This document shows, piece after piece, positions 7,528 to 15,107 of a stretch of 29,157 nucleotides of DNA. The position numbers were made by a program, and so were the translations under genes. The notes beneath the pieces are model-generated. The model did no database searches and was not told the origin of the DNA. It worked only from the letters and a program-made list of their open reading frames with translations. Source of the stretch: Porphyrobacter sp. Its GTDB lineage: Bacteria; Pseudomonadota; Alphaproteobacteria; Sphingomonadales; Sphingomonadaceae. How positions within the stretch are numbered: the first letter of the stretch is position 1; the number at the start of each line of letters is the position of its first letter. The DNA lies in assembly GCA_018991295.1 (NCBI GenBank), contig JAGKSZ010000065.1, positions 1 through 29,157 on the forward strand, written 5' to 3'.

Positions 7528-8594
7528 TTCAGCAAATGCCCCACGCGGGTGACATGGCCCATCTTGCGTCCTTCACGCGCTTCGGCCTTGCCGTACAGGT
7601 GCAGATGCGGCTCGCCCGGTTCGGCAAGGATGGCGTGGGCGCGCAGTGCCTCCTCACCGACGATATTGCGCATCTCGATCGCCTCAAACCGGGTCTTGGT
7701 GACGCCCAGCGGCAGGCCGCAGATGGCGCGGATGTGGTTTTCGAACTGGCTGGTGGCCGCGCCCTCGATGGTCCAATGGCCCGAATTGTGGACGCGCGGT
7801 GCCATTTCGTTGAACACCGGGCCTTCGCGGGTCGCGAAGAATTCGAGCGTTAGCACCCCCACATAGCCCAGCCCATCGGCAACCTTGGCTGCAAGGTTGC
7901 GCGCCTCGGCAACCTGCGCTTCCACCAGCCCGCCCGCGGGCAGCACAGAGCGTGCGAGCATCCCGCCTTCGTGGAGGTTGGCGGTCGAATCCCAGAACTT
8001 CACCGTTCCGTCCTTGCCCCGCACCAGGATCACCGAGAATTCGGTCTCGTAGGTGACAAAGCCTTCGTAGATGCAGGTCACGCCGGGAAAGGTAACCGCG
8101 CCTGCCTCCACCCCGGATCGCACCCGCCACTGGCCCTTGCCGTCATAGCCATCGCGCGCGGTCTTGAGGATGCCGGGGGTGCCGACCTCGGCCAGCGCAG
8201 CGGCCAGATCGGCAGCACTGTCTACCGCCCTGTAGGGCGCGGGCACGCCGCCAAGGCTGGCGGCAAAGGCCTTTTCGCGCAGCCGGTCCTGCGCCACCTC
8301 AAGTGCACGCACGGGGCAGGCGAGCAGGGCTTCGGGCAGGGCGGCAACGGTGCTGACGGGGACATTCTCGAATTCCCATGTCACCACGTCGCACAGTTCC
8401 GCGAAATCCTTCAGCGCCTGCCGGTCGTCCCAATCGGCGGTGATGAAGGCGGTGCAGGCATCGGCGGCGACATTATCGCCAGCAGGCGCAAAGCCGACCA
8501 CGCGGTAGCCGAGCTGGAGCGCGGCAACCGCCATCATCCGGCCAAGCTGCCCGCCGCCAAGGATGCCGATGGTTGAGCCTGTTGCCAGCGCCAA
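7524..8594 (-). CDS. purK: N5-carboxyaminoimidazole ribonucleotide synthase
   Basis: An ATP-grasp enzyme of 356 residues that converts AIR, bicarbonate and ATP to N5-CAIR in purine biosynthesis; PurE then converts N5-CAIR to CAIR. The N-terminus has the nucleotide-fold motif 'IGILGGGQLGRMMAVAA'. The ATP-grasp region includes 'GTPGILKTARDGYDGKGQWRV', and 'EFFATREGPVFNEMAPRVHNSGHWTIEG' follows (both segments read in pieces). The start is odd: the only plausible initiator is TTG at 8594-8592, without a good ribosome binding site, directly next to a palindromic repeat (8605-8721) that separates it from purE. Confidence 0.94.
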   Translation of the reverse strand: MALATGSTIGILGGGQLGRMMAVAALQLGYRVVGFAPAGDNVAADACTAFITADWDDRQALKDFAELCDVVTWEFENVPVSTVAALPEALLACPVRALEVAQDRLREKAFAASLGGVPAPYRAVDSAADLAAALAEVGTPGILKTARDGYDGKGQWRVRSGVEAGAVTFPGVTCIYEGFVTYETEFSVILVRGKDGTVKFWDSTANLHEGGMLARSVLPAGGLVEAQVAEARNLAAKVADGLGYVGVLTLEFFATREGPVFNEMAPRVHNSGHWTIEGAATSQFENHIRAICGLPLGVTKTRFEAIEMRNIVGEEALRAHAILAEPGEPHLHLYGKAEAREGRKMGHVTRVGHLLK

Positions 8595-8604
8595 AAAACT
8601 TACT

Positions 8605-8721
8605 CCGTTTGCCCTGAGCCTGTCGAAGGGCCGTCCTTCGACTTAGGTGGCGGGCATAATGAAAAGTGCAGGGCTTCGGAAGCGTAGCTGTTGCGCAGCA
8701 ACAAAAGCTCAGCCCGAATGG
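8605..8721. repeat. Palindromic interspersed repeat filling the purE-purK gap
   Basis: The left arm at 8605-8630 matches the left arm of the ileS repeat (4344-4369) almost base for base. A partial right arm ('agctcagcccgaatgg') lies at 8706-8721. About 75 bases between them differ from the ileS copy. The element occupies nearly the whole purE-purK spacer. Confidence 0.75.
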
Positions 8722-8731
8722 ATCTGAAGAT

Positions 8732-9223
8732 TCAACCCTCCGGCAGCTCGGCCACCGCGGCGGTCTTGGCCGCGCGCCAGTCCTGCAAGCGTTCCGACAG
8801 CGCCTCGTCCGACAGCGCGAGGATCGCGGCTGCCAGCAACCCTGCGTTCTTCGCGCCCGCCTCACCGATCGCCAGCGTGCCCACCGGAATGCCGCCGGGC
8901 ATCTGCACGATCGACAGCAGGCTATCCATGCCCGACAGGGCCTTGGACTGCACCGGCACGCCCAGCACCGGCAGATGGGTCATGCTGGCGATCATGCCGG
9001 GCAGATGCGCCGCGCCGCCCGCGCCTGCGATGATCACGCTAAACCCCTCGCCCTCGGCCCCCTTGGCAAAGGCCACCATTCGGTCAGGCGTGCGGTGGGC
9101 CGAGGTGATGCGCGCTTCGTAGGGCACTTCCAGCTCATCGAGCACCTCGGCGGCGGCTTTCATGGTCGGCCAGTCGGACTGGCTGCCCATCACGATCGCG
9201 ACCTTGCCCCCGACAGCTTCCAT
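8732..9223 (-). CDS. purE: N5-carboxyaminoimidazole ribonucleotide mutase
   Basis: A 163-residue class I PurE that moves the carboxyl group of N5-CAIR to give CAIR. Visible motifs are 'VAIVMGSQSDWPTMKAA', 'ARITSAHRTPDRM' with the active-site SAHR, 'IIAGAGGAAHLPGM', 'PVLGVPVQSKALSGMDSLLSIVQMPGGIPVGTLAIG' (read in pieces) and the C-terminal helix. I chose ATG 9223-9221, six bases after AAGGA and sharing one base with the gpmA stop. A GTG one codon earlier is possible. It is upstream of its partner purK. Confidence 0.96.
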   Translation of the reverse strand: MEAVGGKVAIVMGSQSDWPTMKAAAEVLDELEVPYEARITSAHRTPDRMVAFAKGAEGEGFSVIIAGAGGAAHLPGMIASMTHLPVLGVPVQSKALSGMDSLLSIVQMPGGIPVGTLAIGEAGAKNAGLLAAAILALSDEALSERLQDWRAAKTAAVAELPEG

Positions 9224-9909
9224 CACGCGTCCTTCAGGTAATAACGCGTCCCCACGGGCGCGTTGCCTTCAAAGTCATAGATGATCGGCTGGCCGGTGGG
9301 AATTTCCAGATCGGTGATGTCCGCGTCCGAAATGCCCGACAGGTGCTTGACCAGCGCACGCAGGGAATTGCCATGGGCGGCGATGATCACCGTCTCGCCC
9401 GCCACCAGCTTGGGCAGGATCGTGCTTTCCCAATAGGGCAGCACGCGTTCAATGGTGAGCTTGAGGCTTTCGGTGTTGGGGATCGCGATCCCGGCATAGC
9501 GAGGATCAGACGCGAGATCGAATTCGCTCCCCGCTTCCAGAACCGGGGGCGGAATATCGAAGGAGCGGCGCCAGATCTTGACCTGATCCTCGCCATGCTT
9601 GGCCGCGGTTTCGGCCTTGTCGAGCCCGGTGAGGCCGCCATAGTGCCGCTCGTTCAGGCGCCAGTCCTTGACCTCGGGGATCCACAAGCGCCCGGCCGCT
9701 TCCAGCGCCAGATGCAGCGTCTTGATCGCGCGGGTCTGGAGCGAGGTGAAGGCATAGGTCGGCGCCACGCCCTTGTCCTTCAGCAGCTGGCCTGCCGCGG
9801 TAGCTTCGGCCACGCCCTTTTCCGTGAGGTCGACATCCCACCAGCCGGTGAAGCGGTTTTCGAGGTTCCACTGGCTCTGGCCGTGGCGGACGAGGATCAG
9901 CTTGGGCAT
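9223..9909 (-). CDS. gpmA: 2,3-bisphosphoglycerate-dependent phosphoglycerate mutase
   Basis: A cytoplasmic glycolytic enzyme of 228 residues that interconverts 3- and 2-phosphoglycerate. The phosphohistidine motif 'LVRHGQSQWN' is at residues 6-15 (catalytic His9). 'NRFTGWWDVDLTEKG', 'TSLQTRAIKTL', 'WRLNERHYGGLTG' (catalytic Glu) and 'AAHGNSLRALVKHL' (second catalytic His) follow in family order. Length is near the shorter alphaproteobacterial form. It is the first gene of the minus-strand gpmA-purE-purK-folA-ribF series, and its stop overlaps the purE start. Confidence 0.96.
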   Translation of the reverse strand: MPKLILVRHGQSQWNLENRFTGWWDVDLTEKGVAEATAAGQLLKDKGVAPTYAFTSLQTRAIKTLHLALEAAGRLWIPEVKDWRLNERHYGGLTGLDKAETAAKHGEDQVKIWRRSFDIPPPVLEAGSEFDLASDPRYAGIAIPNTESLKLTIERVLPYWESTILPKLVAGETVIIAAHGNSLRALVKHLSGISDADITDLEIPTGQPIIYDFEGNAPVGTRYYLKDA

Positions 9910-9961
9910 TGTGTCTCCGGGCGGTGGATGGCGCGGGCTACGTTCTGCAAGAGCGGGCGCG

Positions 9962-10147
9962 TTAGCTTTCGTCAGCGCAATTGGGAAGCGATTCCGACGC
10001 TCCCGATTCGTTCAGCGCGCGCGCCTGCGCCTTCCGGCGCCGCAGGTTCTCACGCAGCTTGGCGGCGAGCCGTTCTTCACGGGAAAGATTCTTGCGAGCA
10101 TCTTCACTCATGCGAAACGCCTTGGCCTTATCGGGGGCGGCGCTCAA
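9962..10147 (-). CDS. Small basic conserved hypothetical protein
   Basis: A 61-residue protein, strongly charged and Arg/Lys-rich in the middle ('SREERLAAKLRENLRRRKAQARAL'). It is probably one long helix without membrane or signal sequence. I recognise this pattern as a small conserved alphaproteobacterial protein of unknown function. The listed start is TTG at 10147; the ATG at 10111-10109 (MSEDARKNL) gives 49 residues and may be the true start. It lies between gpmA and tRNA-Thr. Confidence 0.6.
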   Translation of the reverse strand: MSAAPDKAKAFRMSEDARKNLSREERLAAKLRENLRRRKAQARALNESGASESLPNCADES

Positions 10148-10220
10148 GTGGCAAAGCGATAGCGCAACAATGGCGTTGACATTGCGGGGCCGCGCGACAA
10201 TAGGGCGCGCCTTGTCCGGC

Positions 10221-10295
10221 GCTGCTGTAGCTCAGTGGTAGAGCGCACCCTTGGTAAGGGTGAGGTCGGGAGTTCAATCCTCCCCAGCAGCACCA
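10221..10295 (+). tRNA. tRNA-Thr (anticodon GGT)
   Basis: A full cloverleaf can be folded. The acceptor stem is 10221-10227 with 10285-10291 (7 pairs). The D arm is GCTC...GAGC at 10230-10244. The anticodon stem CACCC/GGGTG has the loop TTGGTAA at 10251-10257, with anticodon GGT. The T arm GGGAG/CTCCC carries TTCAATC. The discriminator A and an encoded CCA end at 10295. The 3' part, from 10249 on, is the left attachment copy of the island, so the 3' end of this gene is probably supplied by the element. Confidence 0.97.
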
Positions 10296-10296
10296 T
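10249..10296 (+). repeat. Left attachment repeat (attL) within tRNA-Thr
   Basis: 48 bases identical to 28849-28896. The match begins in the anticodon stem and runs through the T arm, acceptor end and CCA plus one base. Sequence diverges on both sides, as expected for a recombination core. Confidence 0.92.
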
Positions 10297-10739
10297 GTTT
10301 CAGACACTTAGAGCCAGGCTCGGTGTCCCGTACGGAATGAGTACGGAAAACGCGCCGTGATGTAATTGCCTCAGGTCCGTCGAATCAAATCGGGATCGCA
10401 CACCGGTTCGTGCCGCGCAGTGGGGAACGTTACACACCCTACGCGACGGATCGCAGCATCTATTACCTGGAATTGATGTTTTAATTGAGGATGATAGCGA
10501 GAGCGCTCCAAGGTTGGCAGCTTCCCAATCAAATCTGACTGCACCAGAAATCGCCAACCGCACTTGATTGATTGGCGCGCAGGATTTTGAAATTGCTAAG
10601 CTTTCTTCCGGTACAGCGGCTAATCAAATCCAATTGATGCCGCCATAACTTTACGCATCAACGCAAGCCCGAATGGGCTGCACGGTGATGCCGGCAGCCG
10701 CAATGGTCACAAGCTTCATCGGATGGCTTGTGCGGGGCT
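10297..10739. other. Left-end non-coding region of the island
   Basis: About 440 bp of visibly lower GC than its surroundings lies between attL and the first island gene. Apart from the two GTACGGAA sites I see no convincing gene. An open frame of 87 codons on the minus strand (10300-10563) lacks recognisable features. The region may hold recombination sites or decayed integrase-side sequence. Confidence 0.5.
10330..10348 (+). promoter_or_regulatory. Candidate integrase/excisionase arm-type sites (two GTACGGAA copies)
   Basis: GTACGGAA occurs at 10330-10337 and 10341-10348, 11 bases apart, about one helical turn. It occurs again at 28744-28751 near the right end, in the same orientation. Paired short repeats just inside both ends are typical of arm-type binding sites of tyrosine integrases or Xis factors. 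No protein binding is shown by sequence alone. Confidence 0.45.
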
Positions 10740-11228
10740 TCACGGCCCCTTGATGGCGTCGTCGATCTCGCGTGGCGCCTCGGTCACAAACTGTTCCATC
10801 GCGGCAAAGACGATCTCGTTGTAATATTCCTTGCGGGCCAGCAGTGCCTTCTTTTCGGCTTGGAACGCCGCGCGGGCAGCCTCAGTCTCGACTTTCAGTC
10901 TGCCGAGTTCCGCTTCGAGCGCGGTCAGCTGCGCCTTGTCGCCCGATTTGCGTGCGGCATCGAGACTGGGTGCAAGTTCGTCGAACCGGTCTAGCGCGGC
11001 TTTGGCTCGCGCAACGATAGGGTTCAGCTTGAGCACGGTCTCGTTGCTGAAATCCGGCCGGTCGCGGGGCTGGGTGGGCCCTTCGACGAACATTTCGGCA
11101 ATCTTCGCATCGACGTCGCTGGTTGGTGGCGCACCGGGCTGGATTTCGGCTGCGGTCTCGGAACAGGCGACGCTGGTTGCAAGGGCAAGCCCGGCGAGCA
11201 GGGCGCGGAAGGTATTGGTGGGCATCAT
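10740..11228 (-). CDS. Small coiled-coil-rich lipoprotein, function unknown
   Basis: A predicted lipoprotein of 162 residues. The ATG at 11228 (or the next codon, 11225) starts a short signal peptide ending in 'LATSVAC', with Cys as lipobox residue. The mature part is highly charged and helical, with a likely coiled coil at about residues 85-135 ('LTALEAELGRLKVETEAARAAF' in pieces). There is no enzyme motif, and I do not recognise the family. Upstream lies the haloperoxidase gene on the same strand, but a strong terminator hairpin (11253-11285) stands between them. This gene is therefore either weakly read through or has its own promoter within the short gap. Longer in-frame starts would cross the terminator and lose the signal. 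Confidence 0.7.
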   Translation of the reverse strand: MMPTNTFRALLAGLALATSVACSETAAEIQPGAPPTSDVDAKIAEMFVEGPTQPRDRPDFSNETVLKLNPIVARAKAALDRFDELAPSLDAARKSGDKAQLTALEAELGRLKVETEAARAAFQAEKKALLARKEYYNEIVFAAMEQFVTEAPREIDDAIKGP

Positions 11229-11252
11229 CGGGACCGTCCTGGCGGTGAAGAC

Positions 11253-11285
11253 AAAAAGGCTGCCCGGCGCGGGCCGGGCAGCCTT
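11253..11285 (-). terminator. Rho-independent terminator of the haloperoxidase gene
   Basis: A 12-bp perfect stem (11256-11267 with 11274-11285; aaggctgcccgg/ccgggcagcctt) and a 6-base loop. On the minus strand it is followed by a run of five T (11253-11257, partly shared with the stem foot). It lies about 50 bp past the stop at 11335. Confidence 0.85.
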
Positions 11286-11334
11286 GGATGCGAGCCGGAG
11301 GAGGCGCGCAGGGCACGTCTCCTCCGGGGTGACC

Positions 11335-12825
11335 TTAGTCGTCCTTCTTGCGGAACAGCGTGCGGTCCGCGAAGCGCACAACGCTGCGGGCCTGCTGCTC
11401 GCCGATCGTGCTGTCGGCCTGCCAGTGGACACCGTTGAACACGCGGCTGCGGCCGTTTTCGAGTTCGGCCTCGGTGAGGCTGCGATAGCGCACCGGCACG
11501 AGCGGGCGAACCGAACCGTCGAGCGGATCAACGCTCACGCCGTCATATTCCTGCGACACGTAGGTGAAGGCAGTGCGATCGGGCATGAAGGCGCGGGCCG
11601 CTTCGAACACGGCCGAACCGAAGGCAGCGTGGCCCGAGGTGTAGGCCGGGAACGGCGGGGTCTGGTGGACATAAGTCGCCAGGTTGGCGCGCGAGATGCC
11701 GAAGGGCTTCCAGTTGGGATCGGCAGTGGTCATCGGATCGCCATCATCCTCGCGGATTACGGTGACCGGACGGCCAATGTTGTAGTGGTACTTGGTGTCC
11801 CACACGGTAATGCCGGCGTCGGCCATGCCGATGTGAGCCAGCGCCAGGAAGCGGGCGAGTTCGCCGGTGTTGTTGAGCTTGCCCTTATCGGCGAGGATCA
11901 CCGCGATCTTGGCGTAGAGCCGCGGCGGCACGCCCAGCAGCGGGGTGCCTTCATAACCCCAGTAGTTGCCGATGAAGCGGGTGCGAGCGGTGCTGGTGCT
12001 GCCCGCGGTATCTTCCGACGCGCCGACGGTCTTCACGTCGTTGTAGAGCGCGCGATAGGCGGCAGTGCCCGGAGCCGGGAACGGGTTGGCGCGGAACTGC
12101 GCGCCACTGCGCAGCGCGAAGGGGGTCACCGCGCCCCAGTTGGCGCCGAGCGCGATCTGGTTGGCCGAAGTTTCCGGGTCGGGGCGCCACTTGAGCCGGC
12201 CGATGATCCCGCCATTGACCGGATCGCCATTGGCATCGGTGGTGCCGGTTGCGGTGCGACCGCCGCCGCCGAAGTTGACTTCGGCGATCTGCGAGCCGTC
12301 ATTGGTGCGGCGGGCGATAATCGCGGCAGCTGCGGCCTGACCAACCGCGCGGCCCTTGGCGAGAGCATCGGGGCTGGCGCCGATCGCGGCGAGATCGTCG
12401 GCAAGAACTTGCGCGAGGCGGGCGCTCTGTCCGCTCCACACCGAAGCCAGCACGTCATGCGCGGCGTAGGCAACCGCCACTTCGATCGAGGCGCCGCGCT
12501 GGGCGGGGGCGATCGAGTTGTACGAGGAATATTTGCCGCCAAAGGCATTGACCGCATCGAACACGGCGATCTGCGTCATCGCGAAGCCGCGGGTGGTGCG
12601 CAGCGGGCCGCCGTTCTGGGCGGGCGCCTGGCCGGGGGTGGCCGAACGCGCGTGCGTATCGAGCATGATGTCGTGCCACTTCAGCACGGCGGCACGGGCC
12701 GAGCGCTGGCTGCGTTCCGACACCGAGGAACGGTTGTCGTCATCATCGCTCGCGGAGACCGGAGCAGCGGCCATGACCGCGCCGATCGCGGCCGCCGACG
12801 CCAGAAATGCTATTGCTTTCTTCAT
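11335..12825 (-). CDS. Vanadium-dependent haloperoxidase / PAP2-superfamily secreted enzyme
   Basis: A 496-residue exported protein. Residues 1-26 form a Sec signal peptide ending in 'PVSA-S'. The C-terminal half has the three vanadate/phosphate-binding boxes: 'KYHYNIGRP' (Lys near 345), 'PAYTSGHAAFGSA' (His near 399) and 'SRVFNGVHWQADS' (His near 467). This set is shared by vanadium haloperoxidases and PAP2 acid phosphatases; the length and the long helical N-terminal region favour the haloperoxidase branch. Halogen preference, or phosphatase activity, cannot be read from sequence. A signal peptide without an obvious anchor makes it a candidate substrate of the neighbouring type II secretion system, but this is inference. 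Starts at ATG 12825; ends before a strong terminator. Confidence 0.88.
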   Translation of the reverse strand: MKKAIAFLASAAAIGAVMAAAPVSASDDDDNRSSVSERSQRSARAAVLKWHDIMLDTHARSATPGQAPAQNGGPLRTTRGFAMTQIAVFDAVNAFGGKYSSYNSIAPAQRGASIEVAVAYAAHDVLASVWSGQSARLAQVLADDLAAIGASPDALAKGRAVGQAAAAAIIARRTNDGSQIAEVNFGGGGRTATGTTDANGDPVNGGIIGRLKWRPDPETSANQIALGANWGAVTPFALRSGAQFRANPFPAPGTAAYRALYNDVKTVGASEDTAGSTSTARTRFIGNYWGYEGTPLLGVPPRLYAKIAVILADKGKLNNTGELARFLALAHIGMADAGITVWDTKYHYNIGRPVTVIREDDGDPMTTADPNWKPFGISRANLATYVHQTPPFPAYTSGHAAFGSAVFEAARAFMPDRTAFTYVSQEYDGVSVDPLDGSVRPLVPVRYRSLTEAELENGRSRVFNGVHWQADSTIGEQQARSVVRFADRTLFRKKDD

Positions 12826-13424
12826 GTGTATTCCCCTGTGCTTCTCGTTCTAGCAAAGGCCCAAGGCGGGAAATTCAACTAGGCCATCAGAAAAGCAAAA
12901 GCGCTCGGCATGGAGCCAAGTGAAATGCTAGAATTCCGAATAGATCCAAGCCGCACCCATGTTGTTGAGGGGGCGTGCTGGATTGATTACTATCGGATAT
13001 AGTTGATTGCCTTGAAAACTCCCCCAAATCAGACCACGTTTGAGATCACTTAATCCGTATTATTGTTATTTTTTGCGGGTGCACCTCATTGCGACCGGTC
13101 GATTTGATGAACGAGAGAATCCTAACCGTCAATGCAAACCTATGTTAGCCAATCGGCGTAACCATGTGATTGTTTGTAGGAATGCGTCAAACGAGTGACG
13201 TTGCGTCAAGCGCATGTAACCAGTGCCTGCGATTTTTCGAATATCCGCATAGGTATAGGCCCGCGTGGGGGTGGCTGGATGGCTCTTTTGATCGGCCATG
13301 GCGATCACAGTAATCGGAAATTTCGTTCGAATCCGCGTCCGGATTTGACATCGGTTATGGCTCGGCTGAGGCTACCAAGGGCGCGCGGGGGGCGTTGCCA
13401 CCCGCCGCAGGTGAAGGATGGAGT
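12826..13424. other. Divergent intergenic region between the haloperoxidase gene and gspE
   Basis: About 600 bp, clearly AT-richer than its surroundings (for example 'ttattgttattttttg' near 13061-13076). It must hold the promoter of the leftward haloperoxidase gene, which I could not locate. It holds the SigF-type promoter of the rightward gsp operon at 13216-13241, followed by an approximately 175-base leader. No convincing gene is present. Confidence 0.7.
13216..13241 (+). promoter_or_regulatory. SigF-type ECF promoter of the gsp operon (GTAACC-N16-CGAA)
   Basis: GTAACC at 13216-13221 and CGAA at 13238-13241, separated by exactly 16 bases. It is identical in all ten fixed bases and spacing to the elements before the island's sigma gene and the Cys-rich gene. 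It lies about 180 bp before the gspE start with no gene between, so the predicted leader is long. Confidence 0.82.
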
Positions 13425-15107
13425 GTGACGACTGGAGTGGCGATATCAGGAGCAACGATCAATTCCGCGCCCGATCTGGCGCAGGCGCTGCTTGATCGTG
13501 GGCTGATTTCCGCCGATGCTCTGGCCCGCGCGCGCAGCATCGAGGCCGACAGCGACGAGGATCTCGCGACCATCCTTACCCGGCTAGGTATTCTCAGCGA
13601 GCAGGCGCTGGTGGAATTCTATCGCAAGATCACTGGGCTGCCGGTAATGACCGATGCCGGTTGGCCCGCTGCACCGGTGCTGACAGCCGATCAGGTCTCG
13701 CTCGCCTTCCTGCGTGCGCATCTGGTGCTACCCGTCGCCAGCCAGGACGAGACACTGGTGGTGGCGACCGCCGATCCGCTCCGCCCCTCCGCCGCCGAAG
13801 CCATTGGCCAACTTGCTGGGGCCAAGGTTACCTGCCGGATTGCCGCTCGCGGCGAGATCGAGGCGGCGATCGATCGGCTCTACGGCGATGGCCGCCCCGA
13901 TGCCGGCACCGGCAACGCGGCGGACGAGGAAGACCTGGAGCGCCTGCGCGACCTTGTCAGCGATGCGCCGGTGATCCGTGCGGTCAATCGCTTGATCGCC
14001 GATGCAGTCGAGCAGCGCGCCTCGGACATCCATCTCGAACCCACCGAAGATCGTCTTGTCGTGCGCTACCGGATCGATGGCGTGCTGGTCGATCAGCCCT
14101 CGCTCCCGCCCGTGATGCGCGCCGCGATCGTCAGCCGCATCAAGGTGATGGCAGAGCTCAACATTGCCGAACGCCGGCTGCCGCAGGATGGCCGCCTGCG
14201 CGTTGCGGTGCGGGGGCACGAGATCGACCTGCGCGTCGCCATCGCGCCCTCGATCCACGGGCAGACGGTGGTTCTGCGCATCCTCGACAAGTCGGGCATG
14301 GCGCTTGACTTCACCTCGCTGGGCTTCTCGCCCGCGCTGGCCGCGCGCATGGAAGAAACGCTCGCGCGGCCGCACGGGATCATGCTGGTGACCGGGCCGA
14401 CCGGGAGCGGCAAGACGACGACGCTCTATGCCGCGCTGGCGAGCCTCGATGCCGAAACCCGCAAGATCCTGACGGTCGAAGACCCGATCGAATATCGCCT
14501 GCCGGGGATCGTGCAGACCCAGATCAACCCCGCTATCGGTCTCGATTTCGCCGCCGCGCTGAGGAGCTTCCTCAGGCAAGACCCGGACGTGATGATGGTC
14601 GGCGAAATCCGCGACCTCGAAACCGCGCAGATCGCGATTCAGGCGGCGTTGACCGGGCACGGGCTGCTGTCGACCCTGCACACCAACACCGCGGCAGGAG
14701 CAGTCACGCGGTTGCTCGACATGCAGGTGGAGCCCTTCCTGCTCGCCTCGACCTTGAACGCCGTGGTCGCGCAGCGGCTGGTGCGGCGGCTGTGTCCGCA
14801 TTGCCGGGTGCCGCACACGCCGGGACCTGGCCAGCGCGCGGCCTTGGGCTGCGCTGACGAAACGCAGTTCTGGCAAGCGGCCGGTTGCGGCGAATGCGGG
14901 CATAGTGGTTACAAGGGCCGGATCGCGCTGGTCGAGTTCCTTGAGGTGGATGAAGCCGTTGCGCAGGCGATCCTCGCGCGTGCCGACGCGCGCGAGATCG
15001 CGCGGCGGGCGGGACACGATGCGACGATGTTGCAGGATGGCCTCGCCAAGGCGGCAGCGGGCCTCACCACCATCGATGAAGTCTTGCGGGTGACGCAGGA
15101 TGGCTGA
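13425..15107 (+). CDS. gspE: Type II secretion system ATPase GspE
   Basis: A cytoplasmic hexameric ATPase of 560 residues that powers pseudopilus assembly. The N-terminal N1E-like domain is at about residues 10-130. Walker A 'GPTGSGKTTT' is near 324. The Asp box and Walker B 'DPDVMMVGEIRD' are near 388, and 'LSTLHTNTA' is a His box. The C-terminal zinc-binding tetracysteine is CPHC near 456 with CGEC near 487. I chose GTG 13425: AAGGA lies six bases before it. An upstream in-frame TTG at 13395 has no such site. First gene of the gsp operon behind the SigF-type promoter; its last 8 bases overlap gspF. Confidence 0.95.
   Translation: MTTGVAISGATINSAPDLAQALLDRGLISADALARARSIEADSDEDLATILTRLGILSEQALVEFYRKITGLPVMTDAGWPAAPVLTADQVSLAFLRAHLVLPVASQDETLVVATADPLRPSAAEAIGQLAGAKVTCRIAARGEIEAAIDRLYGDGRPDAGTGNAADEEDLERLRDLVSDAPVIRAVNRLIADAVEQRASDIHLEPTEDRLVVRYRIDGVLVDQPSLPPVMRAAIVSRIKVMAELNIAERRLPQDGRLRVAVRGHEIDLRVAIAPSIHGQTVVLRILDKSGMALDFTSLGFSPALAARMEETLARPHGIMLVTGPTGSGKTTTLYAALASLDAETRKILTVEDPIEYRLPGIVQTQINPAIGLDFAAALRSFLRQDPDVMMVGEIRDLETAQIAIQAALTGHGLLSTLHTNTAAGAVTRLLDMQVEPFLLASTLNAVVAQRLVRRLCPHCRVPHTPGPGQRAALGCADETQFWQAAGCGECGHSGYKGRIALVEFLEVDEAVAQAILARADAREIARRAGHDATMLQDGLAKAAAGLTTIDEVLRVTQDG

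Noticed and set aside
8092..8117. GTAACC-N16-CGGA on the plus strand
   Set aside because: One mismatch, inside and antisense to purK, with no gene starting downstream; treated as a chance near-match.
10831..12882. A 683-codon plus-strand open frame over the lipoprotein and haloperoxidase genes
   Set aside because: Antisense shadow of two well-supported genes, with a low-complexity translation.
13158..13183. Another GTAACC before gspE
   Set aside because: Sixteen bases later the sequence is GAAT, not CGAA; only the copy at 13216 matches in full.
13195..13428. A 77-codon frame between the promoter and gspE
   Set aside because: Its start lies before the promoter, codon use is poor, and no ribosome binding site or domain is visible; at most its last part could be a leader peptide.
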